Assembly (NCBI RefSeq): GCF_002865645.1
Contig: NW_020194620.1
Coordinates: 69,353 to 133,352 of the forward strand
Source of the DNA: Hyaloscypha bicolor E
Taxonomy: Eukaryota; Ascomycota; Leotiomycetes; Helotiales; Hyaloscyphaceae
Direction: 5' to 3'
DNA: 64,000 nt
Below, in pieces: positions 11,901 through 23,257 of this stretch. The notes beneath the pieces are model-generated. The model saw nothing but the letters and a program-made list of their open reading frames with translations, had not been told where the DNA came from and made no database searches. The stretch's first letter is position 1. The number at the start of each line of letters is the position of its first letter. The position numbers and the translations under genes were made by a program.

Positions 11901-13768
11901 CAAGATTTTCTAAGAAGTTCAAGAGTCTTCTTTATTCTATAATATCTGGCTATTAGGTTATTATAATAAAGCTTTATAACTTCTTAATATAAAGCGGGAT
12001 TATTAGATATAATAATTCTGGATTAGTACCTAAATAGGCCTAAATTATTTTTCCAGATTTCTTTTCCCTTAGTATCTTTCTTATTAAGCCTCTATTTTAT
12101 AATATTCTAATATTAAGAATTATTTCTCTAAGCTACCTAGATAATATCTAGAAGGAATTCAGATAAAGGAGCTAGTATTATAGCTCTTTTAATAGCTATA
12201 TATATTCATATATAGAAAATTAGGTATTTATAACTATCTAATTCAAAAACTCGGGAAACCAAGAAGTCTTTAGTTCTATTAAGTAATACGGTTATAAATA
12301 CCCCTATTACCTTAGCTATAGTAATAGAGCCTTTAAGGCATCTCCCTATATCTTGCTTTTTAACTAATTCTATAGTTAAGAGATCTATAAGATAATCTAT
12401 CTACTTATCTTATAATAAATATTTCTCCTTAGCTACTATAGATATAATAAGTATTAAATAATACTTATTTTAAAGAAAGAACTCTTTAGATATTTATAAA
12501 AACTTCTAAATTATAACTATAAAAGCTTTCTTTAACTTATTCTAAAAAGTCAGAAGCCAAGTTATATTAATAAGACCTTCTCTATAATTAGGTCTTTTAC
12601 TAGGTCTATTTACTAGATTTAAGGCGCCTCTATAGTAAATAATATTAAAATCATATATTATAAAATATATTACCTAATATACTTAATAGCTTTCTAGATA
12701 CTTTATTTCTATAAAGTATTAGAGGTTATTATAGTTTATAATAACCTCGATTATAAACCTGGACTCTTTAAGGTAATAGTACTAATACTTAAAGGCTTTA
12801 ATAATTATAAATAGCTTCCTATTATAAGTACTATAGTTATATTTGGCTCCGGAAAGTTTCCGGAACCAGAATATTACTAGATACTAGTATTTTTTCGGGC
12901 TATTACTAGAATTAACTTATTATAAAATAGTACTAGTAATTATGAATTTTAATATATTAGTTTTAATATGAATTTTCTTAAAAGAATTAAAATAGACCAG
13001 GACAGGTATTATAATAAAAGCTTTTTTCAAAGTCTTAAAGCTTTTAGCTACTTTATCTATTTATATAAAGAAACCGGATTTCCGGCCCTTTTTTATTTCT
13101 TTTAAAAAATCTATTAAGCCTATAATTACCTGAGAGTAATAGTAAATAAATCTATAATAGAAATTAGTAAATCCAAGAAATACTTAAATATTATAGAATA
13201 ATTTTGGTTCTAGCTATTTAATAATACTATAAACCCGTTTAGGATCCGTATAAATATCTTCTATTTTAATAAGAAAGCCCAAAAATTCGACTTCCTTAAT
13301 ATTAAACTCGTATTTACTAAGTTTATAAAACAAGTTATTTTTATATAGCCTAGTAAGTACCTGGCAAATATAATTATAGTATTTACTTTTATTTCAGAAA
13401 TAAATAAGAATATTATCTAAATAAATAACTATGAAATAATTTAGAAGTCCTATAAGTATAGTATTAATATATACTTAAAATATAGCTAGTATATTAGCTA
13501 GCCCAAAAAATATTATAAGATATTTAAAATAGCTATAGTAAGTCCTAAAAGCTGTTTTCTATTCGTGTTCTTTATAAATTCTTATCTAATAATATATATC
13601 CTTAAGATCTAGCTTTATAAAAATCTTGGCTCCTCAGAGCCAGTTAAGAGTCTTATTAATAAGAGAAAACAGATACTAATTCTTAATTATAACTTAATTA
13701 AGTCTATAATAATTAATACAAAAATATAGTTCTTTATTCTTCTTGGGAATAAAAAGAATAAGCGCCCC

Positions 13769-13941
13769 TGTTACAGTTATATATCACGTGCGCGGCTAGT
13801 CACGTGATGCGCACTGTACTCTCATATAGTAAAATAGCTAATAAGGCTTCCAACCTTATTATTATACCTTTTAATCTAATTACCCATACGGTAAAGCTAT
13901 TTCCCTATATGTGTATCTATTAGTCTAAGCAACTCGTAACA
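13769..13941. mobile_element. Nested 173-bp solo LTR
   Basis: The insert begins TGTTACAG and ends CGTAACA, giving TG...CA termini with a TGTTAC/GTAACA inverted end. It is flanked by a perfect 5-bp duplication GCCCC (13764-13768 and 13942-13946). Copy B carries the corresponding empty site at about 30754-30758, which fixes both ends. It has no coding capacity and is far less mutated than the gypsy element around it, holding two CACGTG palindromes. The 5-bp duplication and TG...CA ends suit a retroelement solo LTR or a very small non-autonomous LTR element. Confidence 0.8.
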
Positions 13942-16330
13942 GCCCCTATAGGGCTTTTACTAGGCCTTATCTAATATTTATAAAGTGTATCCTATAAATA
14001 CAGATATAATACTTCTAGTTAGATCTCTAATAAATTATATAAAGGCCTATATAAGACTATACTATCTATATTAATAAAGTATTTAATACTACCAAGATCA
14101 AGAAGTTCCAAAGCTTTATTAGAATTAAAAACCTCTAAGAAGTCTTTATATTTATTATTCCGGAAGTAAATAGGTATTTCTAAGGCCCCTTTCCGGAAAA
14201 TATTAATTTGCCATATTAAAAACTCCTATTTAGTATTACTAGAACCATATAATAAAGCAAAGATCTAGTAACTATTACAAATATATAAAGCCTACTATCT
14301 AGGATAATTATATTTGCCTTTAGTCAAGAATAAGACTTAAGATACTAGCTCAGGGTACTAGTTAAGCTCCTTACCAAACTCTTTTAGTATTAGGATCTTA
14401 ATATTATTAGGCTATATAGGTATATATATCTATTATTTCTTAATATAGTCTATATATTATATAAGGGTTACTTTATAGAATTCTATACTAAAGACAAGGC
14501 TATAAGAGCCAATATTCTTATACTTATAGAACCGGAGCTTAAAAGAACGTATTTTGCTATAATTATCTATAATAAATATTTCAAGATTATAGGCTTAATA
14601 GACCTTAAATTTATTTCTATAAAAAGTTATAAATTCTTAATTATATTTAGCTAAGGTAATAAAGCCCCGGCTTTAAGCCCAATTATTATTAAGGAAGTTA
14701 TAGTCTGACCTAGTATTACCGAGTCCGCTCTATACCTCTAAGGCACCTATTTCTGGCTATATTAATCTTACTTAAATAGTTATATAAAATAATATATCTT
14801 TTTTATTATAGCCAAAATTATTAATATTTAAGATTTAGCCTTCTCTTTTCCCTGTTCCTTAGGAGGGTCTTCTCTAGAGCGCTTCTCTATAATAATAGTA
14901 TTAACCTGCTTTTATAAATGCCTTGACTCTTCTATAGTTTTGGCCTTATCGGGATTCTACCAAGCCTATTTAGTATACTTGAAATACTTTACATTTCCTA
15001 AAAAGTATTCTTTCTATTTATAAGTCTAATAAACTATACCTAAAGTAGAACTAGTACTTTATTAAGGCCTTAAAGGAGCCAAAATACTACCTAAGGATTT
15101 CTTATATAATTTTCGGAACTTATTCTTCCTTTTTTAATAGCCTTATAGATCAAAATTCGCTAAATCAGAGTTCTTAGGAGCAGAATTGCTTTTACTAGAC
15201 TTCCTTACCTTTATTCTCCTTAATTTGGGATAAGTAGTATATTCTACTTTCTGAGCTTTCTTAAGCTACTCGGAAATAGATATTGCCTTATTTCCTGAAA
15301 AGATAAATATAAGTATCTAATAAGTCTTATAGTTAGATAAAGTAGTATTAAGAGTCCGGACCCGGTTTCTTTTAGGGTATAGGTCCTAGTTAACTTTGAA
15401 ACTAATTATTCAAGTATATAACTTAGTAACTATCTCGCCGTTCTTCTAATAAAGATCTTAAAGCTTCTTAAAGGCGTCTTATTAATAGGTTTAAAGCGCT
15501 TGAAACATATTAGCTAAGTAGGCCTTGAATTACTCCTAATAGACCTCATATAATAGTAGGCTTTACTTTATTATAGCCTCCCAAATATTATAAGGTTTGT
15601 TCCTAAGGGTACTTGTAGTAAAGTTAACTTTAGAAAAGTATCTATTATAAGTTTAAGGTTAGGTCCTAAAAACTACCTCCTAGAAAAACATAAATATTCT
15701 CTATTTTTTAAGGGACTTTTTATAATATAAGTCAGGTATTCGGACCTTAAGAAGCTTCTTTTAGTCCAAATATATTTTCAGGATATTATATAGTAGCTTC
15801 TAATAAATAATATCGAGATTACTCTTAAAGCTTATTATATTAGGAAAAGAAATAAATTCCAATCCCATTTTAGGAAGTTCCCTGGTAGGAATTACCGAGG
15901 AAGATAAGATAGACTTATAAATAGAGTTTCTACGAGATATAGTAAACCGCAAGGTATCCCTAAAAGCACTCTTATATTACTCTAACTATAGAATGTATTA
16001 GTTAATTATATCTACTAATTCTTGCTTTTATTAGAGCGCTTTGACTTTAGTACGCAAGCCCTATTCTATAGCTTGGGCAGCAGTAACTCGGGTATTAATC
16101 TCGGTATCTTAATTATTACCGGGATTATTTCTATTATTATTACTGGCTCTCGGAGGCTCCTGAGGGGCCCTATTAAAAATATTAGATAAGCCTTTACTAT
16201 TACCTGTATTAGAGTTAATCTGGTCGACTTCCTCTATAGAAATAGCTTTAGTAAGGGGTCATATATTTTGCAGATTTCGAGATATAATTACTTATTGAAC
16301 TATCTCTCTTGAGGATAGAGAGATTAGCTT

Positions 16331-16620
16331 ATAAGATATTTATTAGTAGGTAATAAGACAATAGAATGAATTAGTGAGTTGTGAAACCACAGTATTAAAT
16401 TCAGTATAGAACTAATCTCTATCCCTCCTATAAAGTCCAGGGAAACCCCCTCTAAATAGGAGGCCCTAATGACATATATATAATTAGTAATTTATAAGCC
16501 TAATACTTATAATATAAATAGTAGTTGGTTGTAATATCAAAGGGCCTTTAATCTCCCTAATTAATACCCGCGACATCCGAGGTTTATTATATGCCCTTAA
16601 GTCACGTGCGACCCTGCACA
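16331..16620 (-). repeat. LTR of copy A (5' side), weakly mutated
   Basis: About 290 bp. In element orientation it starts TGTGCAGGGTCGCACGTGAC and ends at ...AATAAATATCTTA. It keeps CpG and CpA sites (CACGTG, CCCGCGACATCC) that are TpA in the other three LTR copies of the window, so it gives the best view of the ancestral LTR. Confidence 0.8.
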
Positions 16621-17867
16621 TATTACAAATAATTATAGTTATACTTATATAATTTATTTAAAAGACGTCTAATTTATAAGTCTAATTATTAATAAATAAT
16701 TAATAATATAATAGTTTAATTTTAATATAAGTATTAAAATACATATAAGTAATTTATATAAAAGCGAATATTATTAATTCTTTATTATTAATATATTAAA
16801 ATAATAGAATTATAAGTTATATTTAATAAACCTAGATTAGAATTCAGACTAACTAGTTACTTAAGGTTTTTAATTAAGGGTTTATTATCTTGCTTACTAA
16901 ACTTATTAATAACTCCTCAGAGGTTATTAATAGTAGTATTAGTATAATTGCGTTTTATGGTCATATTATTGTATTTATTAATTAGATACTCGTAATATTT
17001 GGGAGGATATTAGATCTTCGGTTTGGGACAATAATATTTAATACCGTTATTTAGGCGTGCGAGATTTGGAAGCGAGGTTTGAGGCAGTCGCAGATTGACC
17101 TTTGTGTAGTTTCTTGTAAGCATGGTGAAGGCAGGATTATTCGGTCTCGGGGTAAGGTGGTCCGGGGCAGAATGTTAGTCTTGCGAGGTGCTGCGTTGAG
17201 AGGGGGGGTAAGGATGAAGACGAGGATACGGAGAGGACATATATGAGGACGAACAATAGGCAGTGCCATGGTGACCGACGAGATGGGGAGCCATCCTCCC
17301 CGGAAACGGCGGGAGGGATGGAAGCAGAAAGTCGACAATTGGGAACAGAGAAACAGAAAGGGTCGGCTTTAGAAGTTCGAGGTTTCGCTATGATGATTAG
17401 CTCCCACATGCTGATAAGAGAGGCCCATTGTACATTTGACGAGGCAGATGTCGAAGGAGCAAACCGAGAAACGAAGGATACAACTCCATCGTCGGCGCTC
17501 CATGGAACTAAGAAGAGGCGTAGAATATGACAGTGGTGGACCTTAAGTACTTTGTGTATAACGGGTCCTGCAACCTTGACCTGAGGATGTGGATCCGAGA
17601 CCGGGTGTACGTCAACGGTGTTGAAAGGGCCTTCCTAGAACGTGTTAGAAACTGAGGATACTTTCGTATATAGAGATGACTACTTGTCGTCTGAATGTCA
17701 AGGTTGCGCTACACTATTCGGGTCGGCTCTGAGCAAGCTGGGACGCGCTAGCGCACAGTCATGGACCCATACAAAGCTCCCTTAATATATTTATCAGACA
17801 TGAACGTTGGAAAGCAAGAGTAAGGAAGTGCAGCGAGCAGTAACAAATCTCGACTTGAATTCCATTC
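16621..17867. other. AT-rich flank then intergenic DNA
   Basis: 16621-17040 is AT-rich, RIP-like and without a recognised element. 17040-17867 has normal composition but only overlapping short frames on both strands. It is the 3' flank of the P450 gene, and I see no supportable gene. Confidence 0.45.
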
Positions 17868-19680
17868 TTATAAATCTTCTCTCATTGTAACCTTGGTCCA
17901 CAAATCCGGCCTCTGCCAAAGACGAAAACAAGCGCAATCTCGGTCCCAATCTAAATCATTATCGGCAAGCTCAAAATCAAACAAGAAAACCAATTTCGCA
18001 ATCAAGATCCTGAGTTCCATCCAGGCCATGCTAATATCAATTTAGATCAAATCTTGTGAAGGCTGAGATAGGGCGAGCTTACTTTTGTCCCATACAAGCT
18101 CGTGGACCAATGAGAAAGGGTTGGCTGGCACTCAGATTATCGGTGCAATTTGGATCAAGCCAACGTTCTGGACGGAAAGCATATGGGTCTTTGAAGTTAT
18201 TTGGATTATGTGTAACGGACCACATGTGGACGCCGACTGTTGTCTGCAAAATCGTCAGTGACTTTAAAGATGTAGTTGAGTTGAGATAAAACCTACTCCT
18301 CCAGGTACGAAGACACCAGCTACTATCCCACCATCCTTTGGAGTTATTCTCGGCGGCGCAATTGGTGAGGGCGGGAAAATTCTCAATGCCTCTTGAATAA
18401 CCGCAGTCAAATACGGAAACGTGGCCCTCTGACTCGTAATCTCATCCGCAGTCTCGAACCTCCCCCTTACTTCAACCTTCAACCTCTGGTATACCTCAGG
18501 AGTCTTACAAAGATAATACGTCAACGCACTCAAAAGCGCCGCACTAGTTTCACTCCCCGCCATAATAAGAACATTAGCGTATCCCGCCAAATTCCAATCT
18601 GTTAATCCGAGCTCCTCTTTTTTCTCAAAGAGATAAGAACAGAAATCTCGACGCTCTAAATCTCCCTTCTCCATCCGGGCGAGGATTTTGGCTTTGGATT
18701 GGTTCACGTGATTGAGTGCCTCTGTGGTAATTTTAGAAGGGATGAAATAGGGCATGATTTTCCAGACTCGTGGGGAGAGACGGAAGATTGCAGAGTCGTA
18801 GGCACCAAACTTGATTGCTTGAAGTATGGTGGCGATCCAGGAATCGGTCTTTCTATTTCTGACAGAGCCGAAGGCTTCGCTGAATGCGAGTTCCCCGAGC
18901 ACTAATCGTATTAGGTATTAGATAGGGAGGGATGGATAGGAGGTTACCATCAAAAGTGACCCAGTTATAGTAGTCGATAAAATTAATTGGTCCCTTGCGA
19001 GACTCCTCTTGGATAGCAATCATTAACATGTTTGCGTATTTCAGAACGATGTCTTCTTGTTCCAAGAGAGCCTTCGGTGAGAATGCATGGGACTAGGGAA
19101 ATTATTAACGAATTTATCAAGTGTCAGTCTGAAAAACTCACGAGCACCTTTCTAGCTCGTTCGTGCTCTTCAGGGTCTAAGATATTGGCAATTTGTTTTG
19201 CCCGAAGTCTAGAGGATCGTTACTTTAGCATGTTCTTGATGTGGAAGGAGAGAAAACATACTCATCATCAATTACATAGAACTTGGGATCCTTCAAGAAA
19301 ATTTCTCTAGATTTTTGTGGGAGATAAATGTCTTTCCAGGCCGCTGCAGAAGAGAAAGAAAGCTCATCAGGAGACCAACGAACCACATCTCCTACAAAAA
19401 TCATTTTAGCTTGTATACGGCTGGAGCTTGAATTTTGGGAACGGACCATATTTCTCATGGAGAGCTTTCATGGTCTTTACCGAATTTCCACTGACTACTG
19501 TTCTTGCATAGAAGATCTGTGGTTAGGCCCCCATTATTAGACAAAGAGGGTGTCAGATAGGCGGTGATTTTGACATACGTTTGAAATGACAGCTAATTTT
19601 GGACCAGGAAACTTTGCAAGCGGGTGGAAGTATATATTGTATATGGCATGTGCAGAAACGTAGAATATAATCTGTAACAT
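17868..19680 (-). CDS. Cytochrome P450 monooxygenase
   Basis: Eight exons on the minus strand: 19680-19579, 19516-19447, 19391-19262, 19208-19142, 19092-18948, 18901-18297, 18243-18083, 18030-17868. Phases all agree and give 480 aa. The N-terminus [20 protein letters not shown] is a membrane anchor, followed by the Pro-rich hinge [26 protein letters not shown] is typical of fungal P450s. The I-helix oxygen motif is AGSETS, the K-helix ExxR is EALR, and the PERW motif follows. The heme loop [11 protein letters not shown] places the Cys ligand at residue 423. An in-frame TGA just before the ATG fixes the start. The gene appears intact. It is probably ER-bound and oxidises a secondary metabolite. 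Its neighbours are a bZIP regulator and an efflux pump; substrate unknown. Confidence 0.93.
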
Positions 19681-20281
19681 AGATCAGCTTGAGTAATTGA
19701 ATAGGAGATGTCTTCTCACAGGACTAAATATTGCCACCGTCACTGTCAACCAACTCCATGACTCCAAGATCGCACCAAAGTTGCCTCTCAAAAATATGAC
19801 AAGACCCATCATGTACTTTTGTGATGAAAACGGTGAAGAATTCGAAAATTGAAACTATATAATAACACTTCATGAGAAGTAGTGATGTGTCAAGAGTCTT
19901 GGTGGCTGAGTGCTGAATGCTGCAGGTGGCTAGATCAGGAAACGGAACCGGGCAACCCATGAGCTAACGAGTCAATCCGCTCGACGCGGGTATTTGACGA
20001 CGGCCGTCGGGATGTCGGATGACCTATCTCGGAGGTTCCACACAGAAGGGGCGATAACTATCGCGATTCGGCTTTGCGACCAGGTTAATGGAAATGGTTT
20101 GCCAGCCCCAAGCATCCGGAAGCTGTTGTTAAAACTGCCACTTGTCTTTCTGGAGGAATCCGATATCTTTTACACCTGAACTCTCGGTCTTCCCATGTTG
20201 ATATCATTCTTGAATTCCGGATACCTTCGGTCACACCCTGTCAGTTGAACAGTTCATGAGACACTAGGTAGTTGTATGAAC
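19681..20281. other. Intergenic, upstream of P450
   Basis: Promoter region of the P450 gene and 3' flank of the bZIP gene. No further gene or repeat recognised. Confidence 0.5.
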
Positions 20282-21838
20282 TCACACTTCAAAAAAACTT
20301 GGGCCATAAGTCCAGTTTGATAGGTCTCGAATGTGTGTAATGAATGCTGGGTTCACAATGTACTCTTTCGAGGACAAAGTGATGAAGCAGTCGCCTGGAT
20401 TGTACGGCCAATTGATTGACCATGTTTCATTAGCTATTTTACTGAATTCTTCGAATTTATCATGAAACTTCATGTCTCGACAAAGTCTCTCTCGAGCTCC
20501 AGGCCTTGTTCAAATCAGCAAACAGAGGGTGCAAGAAAGGATGATTCATATCTACCAGGCCATCAGATCAACCCACATGGGATGGGCTGTCACAATTTGA
20601 GCAGCGCCCGGTCTCAACCATACTGGCATTGCATAATAATCTTCTTTAGAACCAGTAATTAACCACTGGCAATGTCTTAGTCTTCACATTGTCCAAAGTC
20701 GGGGCGATCACCACTTACTCTGCACAATATACAAAACAGGCTGCTCAACGAGTTAGCACCGTGTTTTGTCCGAAGTGTGAAGGCCCGAGTCTGGGAACGT
20801 GCTCCCAGAGTTGCGAGCCGGCATTTCAAGGGAACAAGAACGAAAAAGTTTGACGTACTACATCATCGCAATCTACTTCCGTCAGCACAACTGTGAGGAC
20901 AGTTCCTTGAACCAGACTCACCTGTTCCGGAAGATTCTCAATAGTCAAATGATAGATGAGACCCTACGAAGATCTGTGTCAGTGCAGGGATCAGAAGAGT
21001 AGACCAGTAACGTACAGAAACAATTGAAGTTGTCAATGGAAATGTCAATGCATGGTGCTGCGGGTTCAAGAGAGCAGCAACAGCGGGGAACTTTTCGTTG
21101 GTGAATTCATATTCATTGCCCCCCATTGGGTTGAGTGGCCTCCGGGACTCTACAAGACCGAGGAGAACCTTATCAACTTTGCATGTTGGAGGGTAGTGAA
21201 GAGACCGTGCTTCCCAGACTGGAATAGAAATAGATCGTACAAAGTCGTCATACGAATACTGAGGCGGTAAACCGGGGTCAAGCAGCCCGGGAGCCTCCTG
21301 TACTTCTATCATCAACACTATCAGTAAATGGATCCCGGAGATGAAATGAATTTCCACTCACCTGTGCCGATTGGTATTGACATCATTGAAGACTGTGCAA
21401 ATTGCGAATTGGTAAGCATATATTGACTTGCATGAAGATTTCTTCGTTGAACAGCATCTAGTCCAGGATAGTTTTCGAATGGGTCATCCAAGGGAATTGA
21501 GCCCGGTACCATTCGTTGCGGTATGGATCCAGGGGGCGCCAACTGATTTTCCGCCTTTAGTGAGTCGTTCTCTAATTTAGTAGCGATCAGCTGCTGGGTC
21601 AAATCCTCGACTCTGCTTTCAAGTTGTGCAATTGTCTGCTTCACTCGCAATCTGTGCCAAGTTAACTCGAAAACCCCCCACAGTCCCGCCCTCATGTGAG
21701 CATCTCGAAGAGTGCTTGCCTTGTTTGTCTTTGACTTTCACGATCCTGAGCCCTCTTCCGGACCAACTGTTCCGGAGTCAGGAGCGACACGGAGCGACTC
21801 ACTTGCGTCGCTTTGGAGGAAGACCCGCCAGCGTCCAT
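20282..21838 (-). CDS. bZIP transcription factor with DUF3425 domain
   Basis: Proposed exons (minus): 21838-21720, 21651-21362, 21305-21016, 20963-20922, 20790-20719, 20665-20556, 20504-20282; phases agree, 381 aa. The basic region is RKRAQDRESQRQTR and runs into the zipper LRVKQTIAQLESRVEDLTQQL. This requires a first intron with a GC donor (AG|GCAAGC, 21719-21652); otherwise the zipper is out of frame. The C-terminal half matches DUF3425: YYAMPVWLRPGAAQ, HPMWVDLMAWPGARERLCRD, INWPYNPGDCFI, YIVNPAFITHIRDLSNWTYG. The short exon 20790-20719 is the least certain part. Such proteins bind DNA as dimers in the nucleus and often regulate stress or secondary-metabolite genes. Here it lies between the P450 and the MFS pump and is a plausible local regulator. 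Confidence 0.8.
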
Positions 21839-23257
21839 CTTATCAAATGCCACGTACAACGACCGGAGGTTGAATCAAGCGCGCTCACTCCAGGCAAACC
21901 TTAACTCGAATCAATGATATCGAGATGCGCTAGGCTATGGCGCTTCTTGAGCAATGCTCCGTACTCCGTCTAAAAGGCGGGGTGGATCTTTATACAGTAG
22001 CGTGGAAATTTACCCGAAGAAATTCCTCACCGTGTGAGGCTTAGCTACAGTTTGGTTGGCTGCCCAGCCCCCCTTCCCAGCCTGATGTGGAGGCGGTGAG
22101 ATCGTCGCATCGTAATTTCCGAAGAAAACGCGGCAACCGCGCGCTGTTTGATGCCTGATAACTCTGAGCATATATCTTCCTGGCCGATCCGCGCTATGGA
22201 TTAATTTGTCTGTACACTTTTATTTCTCATCTATTTTTGGGGGTCCAGCCGCATCATGAACATGTGCCGGTGCATGCCGGTTGCAAATCGTCCGCTGTAC
22301 ACATCGTACGTACCGACAGGATCCAACAAAGGAGGGGCAGGGAATCGCAGTCCTAGAGCTTACGGCCGCTTTGGGCGCCGGGGAACAGCTCCCGTACTCA
22401 CGCTTAGGAAAAACAAACGAATGAAATGCCTTTTTATGCATACCCACCGGGCTCCCAGTTCCCCGTTCCCCGTTCCCCGAAACGAATGAAACCTCTTCCA
22501 CGGATTGGGAGTAGCTCACTGTCAGGCTTCCAACGGATTTCCACGGTGCGGCCGGCATCCCGACCTTTGTTTCTGCTTTTTGCAATCTTGTGTGTATCCA
22601 GCTGCGTGAAAGTGATACTATCCCCCCGCCCCCCTCCCCCTGAATAGTTACAGTAGGCCCTTGGGTAACGCCACCCTGAAACCTCGTTTATATCCCCGAG
22701 TTAGGGAATATCAGGTGCTTATGAGAAGTGCTCTCGCTGAAAACCCTTGTACCCTTGGGCCACTCACTGTAAGTATTCAAGGCGGGGTGTGGTACTGCAG
22801 GCAGCCCTGCATAAAAGCCACGTTTACGAGTCAAGAGCGGGCGCGTGGTTGCTCAATTCCATTTTGCTGTCATATCGGAACGTTCCAGAAGGTGGAAGGC
22901 TCATGCAGCCTTCGATCTCCCGAGTCAAAGGACGTTGGCCGAACCGATCAGACTCGTCATATTACTCGCCAAGAACCAGCGTGTGGAATGGCAAGACCCG
23001 ACCACTCGATCGTCACAGATAATCAACGAATGGGGTGCATATTCTCGCTAAACTGACCCCAGTTCTGGGCCGCCAGACGAAGAGATAAGCTTGCGATCTC
23101 CATTTTTTCGGTTCTGCTGAAGTCAGAGCACCCGTCCAAGTTCTCAGCGAAACCACCGACTCGGACTCGTAGCTATCAAAGCAGATCGGCTTGAAACCGA
23201 AGAAGCTTCTGTTGTCCATTATTCTTGATCCTTCTTCTGCTCTACCGAACTCTGGAT
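21839..23257. promoter_or_regulatory. Divergent promoter region, bZIP / MFS
   Basis: About 1.4 kb between the divergently transcribed bZIP gene and MFS pump. Many short overlapping frames on both strands show no family features. It should hold both promoters; I could not assign specific binding sites. Confidence 0.45.

Larger units (their letters stand above)
8619..16620 (-). mobile_element. Ty3/gypsy-type LTR retrotransposon, copy A (RIP-degraded)
   Basis: About 8.0 kb bounded by two related LTRs (8619-8909 and 16331-16620) and oriented on the minus strand. The interior is the reverse complement, with many transitions, of copy B at 28104-35871. Pol is destroyed by stops, but reverse-transcriptase traces remain around 13250-13770, for example the region around 13390-13440 corresponding to the YLDDILIY-type active-site block readable in copy B. 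CpA/TpG dinucleotides are nearly gone and TpA is in excess, the mark of RIP in ascomycetes. A 173-bp solo LTR is nested at 13769-13941. Mutation is visibly lighter towards the 16.3-16.6 kb end. Confidence 0.85.

Noticed and set aside
17051..17530. Overlapping frames of 90-95 aa on both strands
   Set aside because: No family features and no consistent splice structure; treated as intergenic.
18060..18110. Suspected frameshift at the heme loop of the first P450
   Set aside because: On re-reading, the three Ts in CCCTTTCTC keep the frame and give [11 protein letters not shown]; no lesion.
22220..23056. Several overlapping frames up to 131 aa between the bZIP and MFS genes
   Set aside because: Frames on both strands overlap each other without motifs; more likely promoter DNA.
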